A DNA stretch of 64,000 nt from Xanthomonas boreopolis. GTDB lineage: Bacteria; Pseudomonadota; Gammaproteobacteria; Xanthomonadales; Xanthomonadaceae. Shown here piece after piece: positions 37,406 to 49,597 of the stretch (the stretch's first letter is position 1; every line of letters starts with the position of its first letter). The position numbers and the translations under genes were made by a program. The stretch lies in NCBI GenBank assembly GCA_014654535.1, contig BNBA01000017.1, forward strand, positions 1 to 64,000. Reading direction: 5' to 3'. The notes under the pieces are model-generated. The model was not told the origin of the DNA. It made no database searches and was given only the letters and a program-made list of their open reading frames with translations.

Positions 37406-37871
37406 GCCCGCGACTTTGCCGTGATGGACCGGCGTCGGGCAATAGAGACGGATATCCTTTCAGCACTTGGAGACCCATATCAGTCGTCAAACCAGCCCTA
37501 CATGGATGCCCAAGAACCTCGTGCTTTCCCCAGGAGGCCCAAGTCGCTGGCTGGGACCCCGCCGATGCGGGGACGACGGTAGAAGGCATATCGCAAGCCC
37601 CCCAACCCGCCACAGAACTCTCTGGAGCGGAGCCCCCTTAGTAAGGGGGCGCGGCGACAGCCGCGGGGGATTGGAAGTGTCGAGCCGGGACCCGAACTTC
37701 GCCGGGCGAAGTTTGGGGCGCAGCGGGCGAAGCCCGATGCGTGCTCCCCCTTGGTAAGGGGGCGCGGCGACAGCCGCGGGAGATCGGAGGTAAGACCGTG
37801 AGCCCGGAATCCGCGTAGCGGATTCCGGGTGCGCAGCCCGTTTCACGGGCTGCGCCACGGTCAGCTCAGCT
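37406..37871. other. Repeat-rich intergenic region between secA and mutT-like gene
   Basis: 466 bp with no supportable gene. It contains a half copy of the 32079-type palindrome (37551-37579). Two copies of a CCCCCTT-GTAAGGGGGCGCGG module lie at 37633-37671 and 37744-37783; a third is at 61186-61226. Two perfect hairpins follow at 37803-37855 next to the secA stop. It looks like an accumulation site for mobile palindromes. Confidence 0.7.
37803..37855. terminator. Tandem hairpins after secA
   Basis: Two adjacent stems: CCCGGAATCCGC-GTA-GCGGATTCCGGG (12 bp) and GCGCAGCCCG-TTTCA-CGGGCTGCGC (10 bp). A third palindrome, CAGCTCAGC-TTTA-GCTGAGCTG, covers the secA stop codon. There is no T-run, so they may act as transcript stabilisers or Rho-assisted ends rather than a classical terminator. 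Confidence 0.6.
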
Positions 37872-40613
<2,742 letters not shown>

Positions 40614-40807
40614 TGAATAAACCGGTTGAAAAGGAACGGTTCGACCGGCGCCGGCTCCCCTGGACCCGAGCGCCGTAAACGAAACAGGGCGCAATGCGCC
40701 CTGTCTCTGGCAACGCCTCATTGTAGCTTGGGGCGGCCCCGGGTGATTCAAGCCCGCATCACCGGCGATCCCGGGAGCGCCGGGCCCGCCGCCGGGCGGG
40801 ACGAGGC

Positions 40808-41764
40808 TCAGCCGCGGCCGCTGCGCCCGACCGGCGTGGTGCTGTCGCCCAGGAACTTGCGCGGGTTCATCACCCGCCCGTCCTTCCAGACCTCGAAATG
40901 CACGTGCGCGCCGGTGGAACGGCCGGTCGACCCGGCCTTGGCGATCTGCTGGCCGGCGCGCACCAGGTCGCCGACCTTCACCACCAGCCGCGAATTGTGC
41001 GCGTAGCGGGTCACGTAGCCATTGCCGTGATCGACCTCGACCACGTTGCCGTAGCCGCTGCGGATGCCGGAAAAGCTGACCACGCCATCGGCCACCGCCA
41101 GCACCGGGTCGCCGACGTTGGCGTGGAAGTCGATGCCCTTGTGCTCGGCCGCGCCGCCGCTGAACGGATCGGCGCGCCGGCCGAAGCCGGAGGTGATGTA
41201 GCTGTTCTTGATCGGCGTGCGCGACGGCACCGCGTTCTGTTCCAGCTGGTGGTCGAACATCAGCGACGCCAGCACGTTCAGTTGCTTGCCCGAGGTGGAG
41301 AACTGCTGCTCGAGTTGCCCTAGAGACTGCTTGAGGTCCTGGGCCGGCATGTCCTGCATCGGCTCGTCGCCGCCACCGACGCCGACCGGATCCTCGAAGT
41401 CGAACTCGCCGTCCTTGAGCTGGCCCATCTCGGTCAGGCGCTGGCCCAGCGCGTTGAGGCGGTTGGCCTGGGCCTGCAGCTCGCCCAGCCGCGCGGCGAG
41501 CGCGTTGACCTCGGCCTGCGACTCGCGCCGCACCTTCGCCAGCTCGGCCTGTTGCTGCTCGACCTTGGCCTGCAGGCGGGAATTGTCCACCATGCCCACT
41601 GCGACACTGCTGCCGATCCCGGCCAGCAGGCCCACGCCCAGCACGGTGCCCAGCACCACGAGCGGGCGGTTCTCGGCGAAACCCTGGAGCCGCCGCACGA
41701 GGCGCTGCCCACCGGTTTCCCTGGATTTGATTACGATCTTCTTCAAAGCCATCTGCGTTGTCAT
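40808..41764 (-). CDS. Membrane-anchored M23 (LytM-type) peptidase
   Basis: A 318-residue protein. TM about residues 30-52 ([26 protein letters not shown]), coiled coil about 55-115, then an M23 endopeptidase domain with the zinc site [40 protein letters not shown] and GAHVHFEVW. The H..D and HxH ligands are all present, so it is probably an active peptidoglycan endopeptidase. The start codon overlaps the divergent dciA start (CATG shared). GGAG lies 12 nt upstream of the ATG; a second ATG four codons later is possible. It precedes secA on the same strand. Confidence 0.87.
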   Translation of the reverse strand: MTTQMALKKIVIKSRETGGQRLVRRLQGFAENRPLVVLGTVLGVGLLAGIGSSVAVGMVDNSRLQAKVEQQQAELAKVRRESQAEVNALAARLGELQAQANRLNALGQRLTEMGQLKDGEFDFEDPVGVGGGDEPMQDMPAQDLKQSLGQLEQQFSTSGKQLNVLASLMFDHQLEQNAVPSRTPIKNSYITSGFGRRADPFSGGAAEHKGIDFHANVGDPVLAVADGVVSFSGIRSGYGNVVEVDHGNGYVTRYAHNSRLVVKVGDLVRAGQQIAKAGSTGRSTGAHVHFEVWKDGRVMNPRKFLGDSTTPVGRSGRG

Positions 41765-42248
41765 GTCAAAGCCGAACTCCAGCACACCCAACTCTCCCCC
41801 CCGGCCGGCCCTCGAGGCCGCGCTGGCGGAAAAGTCTGGCGATCCCCTGCGCAGAGCCCTGTGGCTTGATGCGCTGGATCGGCAGTTGCGCCCCCATCTG
41901 CCGCCTTCGCTCGCCAATCGTTGCCGGCTGGCCAACGTGAAGGACGGACAGCTCGTTTTTCTCGTCGAATCCCCGGTCTGGCACGCCAAGTTGCGGCTCG
42001 CCGAACACCAGCTCATCGATGCCGCCCACTCCATCGGGCTGAAGGTCACGCGAGTGACCATCAAGACCGCGACCGCTGCGCTGCGTTCCCCAACGCAACA
42101 GGATCCACACCGGTCACAACCGATTTCCGAGGCCACGCAGAGAGGACTGCGCGACGCATTGGCGTCCTTGCAGGATGTCGCGCCGACCCGGGAGTCCCCC
42201 GCACGTGGAAGTGCGGGCTCTCGCGAAGGACTCGCCAAGAAGCGCTGA
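41763..42248 (+). CDS. dciA: DciA (DUF721), helicase loader/operator protein
   Basis: A 161-residue DUF721 protein. The conserved domain covers about residues 15-95 ([44 protein letters not shown]). DciA works with the DnaB replicative helicase in bacteria that lack DnaC, and a secA neighbourhood is common for it. The C-terminal third carries a palindromic repeat (42194-42239) in frame and is unlikely to be conserved. The ATG overlaps the divergent M23 peptidase start, with no visible ribosome site, so the start is less certain than the domain. Confidence 0.82.
   Translation: MSKPNSSTPNSPPRPALEAALAEKSGDPLRRALWLDALDRQLRPHLPPSLANRCRLANVKDGQLVFLVESPVWHAKLRLAEHQLIDAAHSIGLKVTRVTIKTATAALRSPTQQDPHRSQPISEATQRGLRDALASLQDVAPTRESPARGSAGSREGLAKKR
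42194..42239. repeat. CCCTCGCAAG-type palindromic element in dciA 3' end
   Basis: GGAGTCCCCCGCAC..GTGCGGGCTCTCGCGAAGGACTCGCC. It shares the layout GGA-Y-CCCCGCAC..GYGCGG..CTTGCGAGGGACTC with copies at 43504-43545, 50837-50877 and 54078-54120. It is translated as part of the DciA tail. Confidence 0.7.
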
Positions 42249-42431
42249 CGTCCCCGGCTCCGGGAGCCGGCTTCGCGCGTGAAGGGAATGCAAAAAGCCC
42301 GCACGCGACCGGACGCATCCTAGCCGCCTTGGCGCGGGCAATCGTTAGATGAAAATTAAGAAAACGTTAAATTCAGCCTATGGGGCCGACGGGGTTCACG
42401 TTTCGGGACGGCACCCCTCCCGTTGGGCGAC

Positions 42432-43343
42432 TCAGGCGTAGGCGGGCGAGGCGTAGACCACCGGCGGCGGCGTCGAACCCTCGGGGAAGCTCACCCACTC
42501 CCAGGCCGACTGCTCGGCCAGCAGCGCCCGCACCAGCTTGTTGTTGAGCGCGTGGCCGGACTTGAAGCCCTCGTAGTGCCCCAGGATCGGGCCGCCGGCG
42601 AGGTACAGGTCGCCGATCGCGTCCAGGATCTTGTGGCGCACGAATTCGTCGGCGTAGCGCAGGCCGTCCTCGTTGAGCACGCGGAACTCGTCGAGCACGA
42701 TCGCGTTGTCCATCGAGCCGCCCAGGCCGAGGTTGCGCTCGCGCATGTACTCCAGGTCGCGCATGAAGCCGAAGGTGCGGGCGCGCGAGATTTCCTTGAT
42801 GTAGGCCGCGGTGGAGAACTCGATCTCCTGGCGCGACTGCCGCGCCGGGATCATCGGGTGGTCGAACTCGATGGTGAAACCGAGCTTGTAGCCGTCGTAA
42901 GGCTCGAAACGGGCGATCTTGTCGCCGTCGCGCACTTCGATCGGCTGCTTGATGCGGATGAAGCGCTTGGCCGCGTCCTGCTCGACGATGCCGGCGGACT
43001 GCAGCAGGAACACGAACGGCCCGGAAGACCCGTCCATGATCGGCAACTCGGCCGAGGACAGCTCCACGATCGCGTTGTCGATGCCGAGGCCGGCGAAGGC
43101 CGACATCAGGTGCTCGACGGTCTGGATCTTGGCGCCGTTGCAGGTCAGGCCGGTGCACAGGGTCACCTCGGTCACCAGCTCGCCGCTCGCGGGGACCTCC
43201 ACCACCGGATCCAGGTCGACGCGGCGGAACACGATGCCATGGTTGGCCGGCGCAGGTCGCAGGGTCATGTAGACCTTGTTGCCGCTGTGCAGGCCGATGC
43301 CGGTGGCACGAATCGTGTTCTTCAGGGTGCGTTGCTGGGTCAT
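42432..43343 (-). CDS. lpxC: UDP-3-O-acyl-N-acetylglucosamine deacetylase LpxC
   Basis: A 303-residue LpxC, the committed zinc enzyme of lipid A synthesis. The sequence begins [21 protein letters not shown]. Zinc ligands are His78 in TVEHLMSAF and the His and Asp of [35 protein letters not shown] is the conserved helix region. Length matches E. coli (305). It is the last gene of the division cluster, 380 bp after ftsZ, beyond a hairpin terminator, so it may have its own promoter. No clear ribosome site is seen. Confidence 0.97.
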   Translation of the reverse strand: MTQQRTLKNTIRATGIGLHSGNKVYMTLRPAPANHGIVFRRVDLDPVVEVPASGELVTEVTLCTGLTCNGAKIQTVEHLMSAFAGLGIDNAIVELSSAELPIMDGSSGPFVFLLQSAGIVEQDAAKRFIRIKQPIEVRDGDKIARFEPYDGYKLGFTIEFDHPMIPARQSRQEIEFSTAAYIKEISRARTFGFMRDLEYMRERNLGLGGSMDNAIVLDEFRVLNEDGLRYADEFVRHKILDAIGDLYLAGGPILGHYEGFKSGHALNNKLVRALLAEQSAWEWVSFPEGSTPPPVVYASPAYA

Positions 43344-43474
43344 GACCGGGAGTGTGAAGGACAGGTGCAGACGGGAGCTGAACCGGGCGCGAGGGCGCCG
43401 AATTAGCCGAATCTTAACATTTAGCAGGTCCGGATTGCTGCCGTATCACTCGTCGTGGCGCGGTCGGCAAAACC

Positions 43475-43498
43475 TGCCGGGCCCTTTGGGGCCCGGCA
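43475..43498 (-). terminator. Hairpin terminator after ftsZ
   Basis: TGCCGGGCCC-TTTG-GGGCCCGGCA, a perfect 10-bp stem with a 4-nt loop. On the minus strand it is followed by GGTTTTGCC, a short T-run, so it could end or attenuate dcw transcription before lpxC. Confidence 0.7.
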
Positions 43499-43503
43499 GA
43501 AAG

Positions 43504-43545
43504 AGGACCCGGCACGAGGGCCGGCTCTTGTGAGGGACTCACAAG
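43504..43545. repeat. CCCTCGCAAG-type palindromic element downstream of ftsZ
   Basis: GGACCCGGCACGAGGGCCGG followed by CTTGTGAG-GGA-CTCACAAG, the second half being an 8-bp hairpin. It is the only copy of this family in the window that lies outside a gene. Confidence 0.75.
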
Positions 43546-43723
43546 ATGATGGTGCCGCGGCGCGGGGTGGACAAGGCCCCACGCCACGTTCAAGCCCCCT
43601 CCCCGGAGAGGGGCGGGGTCTGGGGCCCGGACAAGCCCTTGCGCCATCCAGCCGCGCAAGGCCACGCCCGTGCCCCCTCCAACGCTTCGCGTCCTCCTCC
43701 TCCCCATGGGAGGAAGAGTCCGC

Positions 43724-44956
43724 TCAGTCGGCCTGGCGGCGCAGGAAGGCAGGGATGTCCAGGTAGTCGCTCGGCAGTTCCGCGGTCGGCACGGTCGAGG
43801 CCAGCGAGGACGACGAGGCGGCCGCCGTGTCGCTGCTCGGACGGCGCAGGCCCAGGCCCATCGAACCGCCCACCGCGCGCGAAACCGCGTCGCCGCCGTT
43901 GTCGTAGTCGCCGAACTCGGCCTGGCCGGTGGTGGCGTTGCGCACCAGCTTGATCGGGGCGCGCTCGCCCGGGCGCTGCGACTGGCGCGACACCGCGCGG
44001 TTCAGGCCGGTGGCGACCACGGTCACGCGGACCTCGTCCTGCATGTCCGGGTCCAGCACGGTGCCGACCACCACGGTCGCGTCCTCGGAGGCGAAGCCCT
44101 CGACGGTGCGGCCGATCTCGTCGAACTCGGCCATGGTGAAGTCCGGGCCGGCGGTGATGTTGACCAGGATGCCGTTGGCGCCGGCCAGGTTGACGTCGTC
44201 CAGCAGCGGGTTCTGGATCGCCGCCTCGGCCGCGGCCTGGGCGCGGTCGTCGCCGCGCGCCGAGCCGGTGCCCATCATCGCCAGGCCCATCTCGCTCATC
44301 ACGGTGCGCACGTCGGCGAAGTCCACGTTGATCAGGCCCGGGCGCACGATCAGGTCGGCGATGCCCTGCACGGCGCCCTGCAGCACGTCGTTGGCGGCGC
44401 GGAACGCCTGGATCATCGTGGCGTTGCGGCCGAGCACGGTGATCAGCTTCTCGTTCGGGATCGTGATCAGCGAATCGCAGTGCTGGCTCAGCTCCTCGAT
44501 GCCCTTCAGCGCGACCTGCATGCGGCGACGGCCCTCGAACGGGAACGGCTTGGTCACCACCGCCACGGTCAGGATGCCCATCTCCTTGGCCAGCTGCGCC
44601 ACCACCGGCGCGGCGCCGGTGCCGGTGCCGCCGCCCATGCCGGCGGTGATGAACACCATGTCGGCGCCCTGCAGCGCGTCCATGATGCGCTCGCGGTCCT
44701 CCAGCGCGGCCTGGCGGCCGACTTCCGGATTGGCGCCCGCGCCCAGGCCCTTGGTGACGTTGCTGCCGAGCTGCAGCTGCAGCTTGGCGCCGCAGTTCTT
44801 GATCGCCTGCGAGTCGGTGTTGGCGGTGATGAACTCCACGCCCTCCACGCTGCTGTTGACCATGTGCGCCACGGCGTTGCCGCCGCCGCCGCCGACGCCG
44901 ACGACCTTGATTACCGCGTTCGGTGCCATCTTCTCGATCAGTTCGAAATGTGCCAT
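43724..44956 (-). CDS. ftsZ: Cell division GTPase FtsZ
   Basis: A 410-residue tubulin homologue that forms the Z ring. The GTP-binding signature [13 protein letters not shown], the start motif [15 protein letters not shown] and the T7 loop region [15 protein letters not shown] are intact. The C-terminal peptide [12 protein letters not shown], which binds FtsA and ZipA, is present after a Ser/Ala-rich linker. AGAGGA lies upstream of the ATG. A heptamer repeat element separates it from ftsA, so the tight stop-start coupling seen in the rest of the cluster is broken here. Confidence 0.98.
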   Translation of the reverse strand: MAHFELIEKMAPNAVIKVVGVGGGGGNAVAHMVNSSVEGVEFITANTDSQAIKNCGAKLQLQLGSNVTKGLGAGANPEVGRQAALEDRERIMDALQGADMVFITAGMGGGTGTGAAPVVAQLAKEMGILTVAVVTKPFPFEGRRRMQVALKGIEELSQHCDSLITIPNEKLITVLGRNATMIQAFRAANDVLQGAVQGIADLIVRPGLINVDFADVRTVMSEMGLAMMGTGSARGDDRAQAAAEAAIQNPLLDDVNLAGANGILVNITAGPDFTMAEFDEIGRTVEGFASEDATVVVGTVLDPDMQDEVRVTVVATGLNRAVSRQSQRPGERAPIKLVRNATTGQAEFGDYDNGGDAVSRAVGGSMGLGLRRPSSDTAAASSSSLASTVPTAELPSDYLDIPAFLRRQAD

Positions 44957-44983
44957 GTCCGTTGTCCTCTTTATGGTGGAGCC

Positions 44984-45138
44984 GTGATTCGTGATTGGCG
45001 ATTGGCGATTCGATGAATCACTTCGGCACCACCACAAATTCCGGCGTTCTCTTGTTGGTTGTTCTACTGCCCTGCTACAACGCTTGCCCTGCTCTTGCTC
45101 TTGCTTTTGCCCTTACGAATCACCAATCACGAATCCCG
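44984..45138. repeat. Inverted heptamer array between ftsA and ftsZ
   Basis: The left arm is GTGATTCGTGATTGGCGATT.. and the right arm CGAATCACCAATCACGAATC, around about 100 bp that includes repeated CTTGCTCTTG. The core resembles that of the murG element (49621-49763), so they are the same family. It is close to the ftsZ ribosome site and can form a long hairpin. Confidence 0.85.
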
Positions 45139-45142
45139 GCCC

Positions 45143-46378
45143 TCAGAACTCGCCGCGATACCAGTTCCGCAACTTCTTGAACAAACTGCCGGCGCGCCCG
45201 GTCGGGATCGACGGGCGGCGCGGGTGCTCGATCTGGCTGCCCATCAGCAGCAGGCCGACGCCGGTGGCGTGGACCGGGTTGCCGACCACTTCGCCCAGGC
45301 CGGTGACGTGCTGCGGGATGCCCACGCGCACCGGCATCTGCAGCATTTCCTCGGCCAGCTCGACCACGCCTTCCATCTTCGAGGCGCCGCCGGTGAGCAC
45401 CATGCCGGCGCGCACCAGTTCCTCGAAGCCCGAGCGGCGCAGTTCGGCCTGCACCATCTCGAAGATCTCCTCGTAACGCCCCTGCACCGCCTGCGCGAGC
45501 GAGGCGCGCGGCATCCGCCGCGGCGGCCGGTCGCCAACCGACGGCACCTGGATGCTTTCCTCCGCGGTGGCCAGCTGCGCCAGCGCGCAGGCGTAGCGCA
45601 CCTTGATCTGCTCGGCTTCCGGCGTGGGCGTGCGCAGCATGTGCGCGATATCGTTGGTGACGTGGTCGCCGGCGATCGGCAGCGAGGCGGTATGGCTGAT
45701 CGCGCCCTGCACGTACACGGTGATGTCGGTGGTGCCGGCGCCGATGTCGACCAGCACCACGCCCAGCTCGCGCTCGTCGGCGGTCAGCACCGCCACCGAG
45801 GACGCCAGCGAGGACAGCACCAGGTCGTCGACCTGCAGGCCGCACTTCTGCACGCACTTGCTGATGTTGGCCGCCGCCGACTGCGCGCAGGTCACCAGGT
45901 GCGCGTGCACTTCCAGGCGCACGCCGGTCATGCCGACCGGGTTGCGGATGCCTTCCTGCGAGTCGTCCAGCACGTACTCGCGCGGGATCGCGTGCAGGAT
46001 GCGCTGGTCGGCCGGGATCGCCACCGCCTTGGCGGCCTCCAGCACGCGCTCCAGGTCGTTCCAGGTGACCTCGCCGTCGCGGATCGGCTGGATGCCCTGC
46101 GAGTTGCGGCACTGCACGTGGTTGCCGGAGATCGAGGCGTAGACCGAGCGGATCTCGCAGCCGGCCATCAGTTCGGCTTCCTCGACCGCGCGCTGGATCG
46201 ATTGCACGGTGGACTCGATGTCCACGACCACGCCGCGCTTGAGGCCGCGCGATTCGTGCGTGCCGATGCCGATCACCTCGATCGGATTGCCCGGCGAGTA
46301 CTCGCCGACCAGCGCGGTCACCTTGGAGGTGCCGATGTCGAGTCCGACGATGAGGGATTTGTCGCCTTTGCGGTTCAT
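45143..46378 (-). CDS. ftsA: Cell division actin-like ATPase FtsA
   Basis: A 411-residue actin-fold protein that ties FtsZ to the membrane. VGLDIGTSKVTALVGE is the phosphate-1 site, VVLVDIGAGTTDITVY phosphate-2, and LTGGASKMEGVVELAEEML the adenosine site. The C-terminal amphipathic helix SLFKKLRNWYRGEF is the membrane-targeting sequence. Its ATG overlaps the ftsQ stop as ATGA. It has the expected length (E. coli 420). Confidence 0.97.
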   Translation of the reverse strand: MNRKGDKSLIVGLDIGTSKVTALVGEYSPGNPIEVIGIGTHESRGLKRGVVVDIESTVQSIQRAVEEAELMAGCEIRSVYASISGNHVQCRNSQGIQPIRDGEVTWNDLERVLEAAKAVAIPADQRILHAIPREYVLDDSQEGIRNPVGMTGVRLEVHAHLVTCAQSAAANISKCVQKCGLQVDDLVLSSLASSVAVLTADERELGVVLVDIGAGTTDITVYVQGAISHTASLPIAGDHVTNDIAHMLRTPTPEAEQIKVRYACALAQLATAEESIQVPSVGDRPPRRMPRASLAQAVQGRYEEIFEMVQAELRRSGFEELVRAGMVLTGGASKMEGVVELAEEMLQMPVRVGIPQHVTGLGEVVGNPVHATGVGLLLMGSQIEHPRRPSIPTGRAGSLFKKLRNWYRGEF

Positions 46379-47202
46379 GTTCTGGAGCCGGGATTCGGGA
46401 TTCGGGATTGGGGGTTCGCGAGGAGTGGATCGCCGATGGCGGGGACCGGGCCGTAGGACGCGGCGCTTCGGGGCGTCGCCTTTTCCGATCCCGAATCCCG
46501 AGCCCCCACTGCCTGCCTCTCCACCGTGAAGCCGTTGGTGTAGCGGAGGTCGGCGCGCACGATCGGCTGGGCCGGATCGGCCAGTTGCGGCAGCACGCGC
46601 GCGAAGCGCTGCAGGCGCGCCTTGGCGTCGTCGCGCCCGACCACCACCTGCACGTCGTTGCTCAGGCCGAGCGACCAGCTGCCGCGCGCGTCCAGCGCCA
46701 GCCGCTTCACGTCGAGGCCCGCCGGCGCGAACAGCGCGCGCGATTCGTTGTAGAGCGCGACCACCTCGGCGGTCTTGCCGTCCGGCCCGTCCAGCTGCGG
46801 CAGCTCGAGGTCCTTCAGGCGCGGCGGCACCGGGAACAGCCGCCCCTGCTCGGACAGCATCCGGTCGGCGCCCCAGCGCGCAAAGGGCTTGTGCTCGACC
46901 ACGCGCACTTCCAGCACGTCCGGCCAGCTCTTGCGCACCTGCGCGCTCTCCACCCACGGCAAGCGCTCGATCGCGTCCTGCGCGTCCTGCAGCTTGACCG
47001 CGAAGAAGCCCGACTTCGCATACGGCAGCACCACGGCGCGCAGCTGCTCCGGCGAGATGCGCTTGAAATCCCCGGTCACGCGCAAGCGGCTCAACGGCCA
47101 GCGCTCGGCGCCGACCCAGCCGTTGAGCACGGCCACCACCGGCAGCGCGACCAGCGCCACCGCGAGCAGCCATGCCAGGATGCGCAGCGAGGCGTTGAGC
47201 AT
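46375..47202 (-). CDS. ftsQ: Cell division protein FtsQ with repeat-derived tail
   Basis: A 275-residue bitopic membrane protein of the divisome (FtsQBL). One TM segment at about residues 7-28, a POTRA-like domain with LSRLRVTGDFKRISPEQLR, then the beta domain to about residue 235. The final 40 or so residues are encoded by a GATTCGG heptamer element (46390-46507) and read through its arms (NPQSRIPNPGSRT), so they are unlikely to be native. The ATG overlaps the ddl stop by one nt (TGATG), and the stop overlaps ftsA. Confidence 0.93.
   Translation of the reverse strand: MLNASLRILAWLLAVALVALPVVAVLNGWVGAERWPLSRLRVTGDFKRISPEQLRAVVLPYAKSGFFAVKLQDAQDAIERLPWVESAQVRKSWPDVLEVRVVEHKPFARWGADRMLSEQGRLFPVPPRLKDLELPQLDGPDGKTAEVVALYNESRALFAPAGLDVKRLALDARGSWSLGLSNDVQVVVGRDDAKARLQRFARVLPQLADPAQPIVRADLRYTNGFTVERQAVGARDSGSEKATPRSAASYGPVPAIGDPLLANPQSRIPNPGSRT
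46390..46507. repeat. Inverted heptamer array in the 3' end of ftsQ
   Basis: GGGATTC, GGGATTC, GGGATTG and GGGGTTC units face the inverse arm GATCCCGAATCCCGAGCCCC. The whole element is in frame within ftsQ and stops 12 bp before the ftsA start codon. Confidence 0.87.
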
Positions 47203-48167
47203 CAGGCCGCGTCCTCCAGCGTCGTCTCCAGCACGCGCCAGACCAGTTCCTCGAACGACACGCCGAGCTGGCGCGCGGCCTTGGGCACCAGCGAGTGGCT
47301 GGTCATGCCCGGCGCGGTGTTGACCTCCAGCAGGTAGAACGCGCCGCTGGCGCGGTCGCGCATCACGTCGACGCGGCCCCAGCCACGGCAGCCGGCGGCG
47401 CGGAACGCGGCCAGCGCGATGCGGCCGATCTCGGCTTCGGCCGCGCCATCGAGGCCGGGACACAGGTATTGGGTGTCCTCGGCGATGTACTTGGCGTTGT
47501 AGTCGTACCACTGGCCCTTGGGCACGATCCGGATCGACGGCAGCGCGAGGTCGCCGAGGATGGCGACGGTCAGCTCGTCGCCTTCGACCAGTTGCTCCAT
47601 CAGCAGCTCGCCGTCGTAGCGCGCGGCCAGCGCGACGGCCTCGCCGAGCTGGGCGCCGTCGAACACGCGGCTCACGCCGACGCTGGAGCCCTCGTTGGCC
47701 GGCTTGACGATCACCGGCAGGCCGAGGCCCGCGGCGGCCGAACGCACTTCCTCCGGGCTCGCCCCCGCGGCCAGCGCCGTGTAGCGCGGCGTCGGCAGGC
47801 CCAGCGACAGCCACACCTGCTTGGTGCGCACCTTGTCCATGCTCAACGCCGAACCGAGCACGTCCGAGCCGGTGTACGGCACGCCGAAGGCCTCCATCAG
47901 GCCTTGCACGATGCCGTCCTCGCCGCCGCCGTTGTGGCCGTGCAGGACGTTGAATACCCGGTCGAACTTCTTCTCGACCAGCGCCTGCGCGAGCGCCGGG
48001 ATGCCATCGACCGCATGCGCGTCGACGCCGCGCGCGCGCAGCGCCTCCAGCACGTTGCGGCCGGAGTCCAGCGATACCTCGCGCTCGGAGGAGGTGCCGC
48101 CGAGCAGCACGGCCACGCGGCCGAACACCGCCGGATCGGAATGGCGGAGGGCGGGCAACGCGCTCAT
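47202..48167 (-). CDS. ddl: D-alanine--D-alanine ligase
   Basis: A 321-residue ATP-grasp ligase that forms D-Ala-D-Ala for the pentapeptide. [20 protein letters not shown] is the N-terminal domain start. [28 protein letters not shown], and [19 protein letters not shown] mark substrate and metal sites. The ATG overlaps the murC stop (ATGA), and the stop overlaps the ftsQ start. This is the DdlB position in the cluster. Confidence 0.97.
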   Translation of the reverse strand: MSALPALRHSDPAVFGRVAVLLGGTSSEREVSLDSGRNVLEALRARGVDAHAVDGIPALAQALVEKKFDRVFNVLHGHNGGGEDGIVQGLMEAFGVPYTGSDVLGSALSMDKVRTKQVWLSLGLPTPRYTALAAGASPEEVRSAAAGLGLPVIVKPANEGSSVGVSRVFDGAQLGEAVALAARYDGELLMEQLVEGDELTVAILGDLALPSIRIVPKGQWYDYNAKYIAEDTQYLCPGLDGAAEAEIGRIALAAFRAAGCRGWGRVDVMRDRASGAFYLLEVNTAPGMTSHSLVPKAARQLGVSFEELVWRVLETTLEDAA

Positions 48168-49597
48168 GCCTTGCCTCCCTGGAAGCCTTCGCCGGCGATC
48201 TGCTGGGCCACGTAGCCGATGTCGCCGGCCCCCATCATCAACAGCAGGTCGCCGTCCTGCAGCACGTCGGGCAGCACCGACGCCAGCTCGGCCACCTGCG
48301 GCACCACCACCGGCTCGCTGCGGCCGCGCGCACGGATCGCGCGCGCCAGCGCCTTGGAATCGGCACCGGGAATCGGCGCCTCCCCTGCCGGGTAGACCTC
48401 GCTCAGCACCAGCGCATCGACGGTGCTGAGCACCGCCGCGAAGGCGTCGAACTGGTCGCGGGTGCGGCTGAAGCGGTGCGGCTGGAACGCCACCACCAGC
48501 CGGCGGTCCGGCCAGCCGCCGCGGGCGGCGGCGAACACCGCCTCCAGCTCGCGCGGGTGATGCCCGTAGTCGTCGATGATGCGCACGCGCGCGCCGCCGG
48601 CGGTGGTCACCTCGCCCAGGTCGTTGAAACGACGGCCGATGCCGGCGAAGTTCTCCAGCGCGTGCGCGATCGTCTCCGGCGGCACGCCCAGCTGCCAGCC
48701 CACCGCGGCCGCGGCCAGCGCGTTGAGCACGTTGTGGCGGCCCGGCAGGGCCAGCGTCACCGGCGTGGTGGTGCCTTCCGGCAGGCGCAGCGTGAAGCGC
48801 ATGCGCGGGCCGTCCTGCACCACGTCCTCGGCGCGCACGTCGGCGTTGCCGCTCATGCCGTAGCTCATCACGTGGCGCGGCGTCTTCGCCGCCAGCGCGG
48901 CGACTTCCGGGTCGTCGATGCACAGCAGCGCCAGGCCGTAGAACGGCAGGCGCTGCAGGAACTCGGCGAAGGCGGCCTGCACCCGCGCGAAGTCGTTGCC
49001 GTAGTTCTCCAGGTGGTCGGCGTCGATGTTGGTGATCACCGCCACCAGCGGGTTCAGGCGCAGGAAGCTGCCGTCGCTCTCGTCGGCCTCGGCCACCAGC
49101 CACTGGCCGCCGCCGAGCTTGGCGTTGGCGCCGGAGGCCAGCAGCTTGCCGCCGATCACGAAGGTCGGGTCGAGCCCGCCCTCGCTCAGCACCGCCGCGG
49201 TCAGGCTGGTGGTGGTGGTCTTGCCGTGCGTGCCGGCCACCGCGATGCCGCGGCGGAAACGCATCAGCTCGGCGAGCATCGCCGCGCGCGGCATGATCGG
49301 GATGCGCTGGCTGCGCGCCTCCATCAATTCCGGGTTGTCGTCGCGGATCGCGCTGGAGACCACCACGCAATCGGTGCCGAGCACGTTCGCCGCGGAATGG
49401 CCGCGCATCACCCGCGCGCCGAGCTGCGCCAGGCGGCGCGTGGCGGCGTTGTCGGCATTGTCCGAGCCGGAGACCTCGTAGCCGAGCGTCAGCATCACTT
49501 CGGCGATGCCGCTCATGCCGGTGCCGCCGATGCCGACGAAATGCACGCGCGGGAACGCGCGGACCAGGTCGCCGGTGTCGTGCAGGCGGCGGATCAT
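48164..49597 (-). CDS. murC: UDP-N-acetylmuramate--L-alanine ligase MurC
   Basis: A 477-residue Mur ligase that adds L-alanine. [19 protein letters not shown] is the UDP-binding start, [11 protein letters not shown] the P-loop, [10 protein letters not shown] a metal/ATP site, and [13 protein letters not shown] the C-terminal domain signature. The start overlaps the murG stop (ATGA). Its Shine-Dalgarno sequence GGAGG is inside a 9-bp hairpin stem (49600-49620), which would hide it in a folded mRNA. Confidence 0.97.
   Translation of the reverse strand: MIRRLHDTGDLVRAFPRVHFVGIGGTGMSGIAEVMLTLGYEVSGSDNADNAATRRLAQLGARVMRGHSAANVLGTDCVVVSSAIRDDNPELMEARSQRIPIMPRAAMLAELMRFRRGIAVAGTHGKTTTTSLTAAVLSEGGLDPTFVIGGKLLASGANAKLGGGQWLVAEADESDGSFLRLNPLVAVITNIDADHLENYGNDFARVQAAFAEFLQRLPFYGLALLCIDDPEVAALAAKTPRHVMSYGMSGNADVRAEDVVQDGPRMRFTLRLPEGTTTPVTLALPGRHNVLNALAAAAVGWQLGVPPETIAHALENFAGIGRRFNDLGEVTTAGGARVRIIDDYGHHPRELEAVFAAARGGWPDRRLVVAFQPHRFSRTRDQFDAFAAVLSTVDALVLSEVYPAGEAPIPGADSKALARAIRARGRSEPVVVPQVAELASVLPDVLQDGDLLLMMGAGDIGYVAQQIAGEGFQGGKA

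Larger units (their letters stand above)
43344..43723. other. ftsZ-lpxC intergenic region
   Basis: 380 bp with a perfect 10-bp hairpin at 43475-43498 and a CCCTCGCAAG-family palindrome at 43504-43545. About 170 bp of further GC-rich sequence lies next to ftsZ with no gene. The lpxC promoter must lie within roughly 43344-43470; the AT-rich stretch near 43409-43423 (AATCTTAACATTTAG) is a possible core. Confidence 0.55.

Noticed and set aside
43546-43723. Possible small gene or RNA between the ftsZ end and the palindrome
   Set aside because: No ribosome site, conserved peptide or extended structure; only GC-rich sequence with short inverted repeats.
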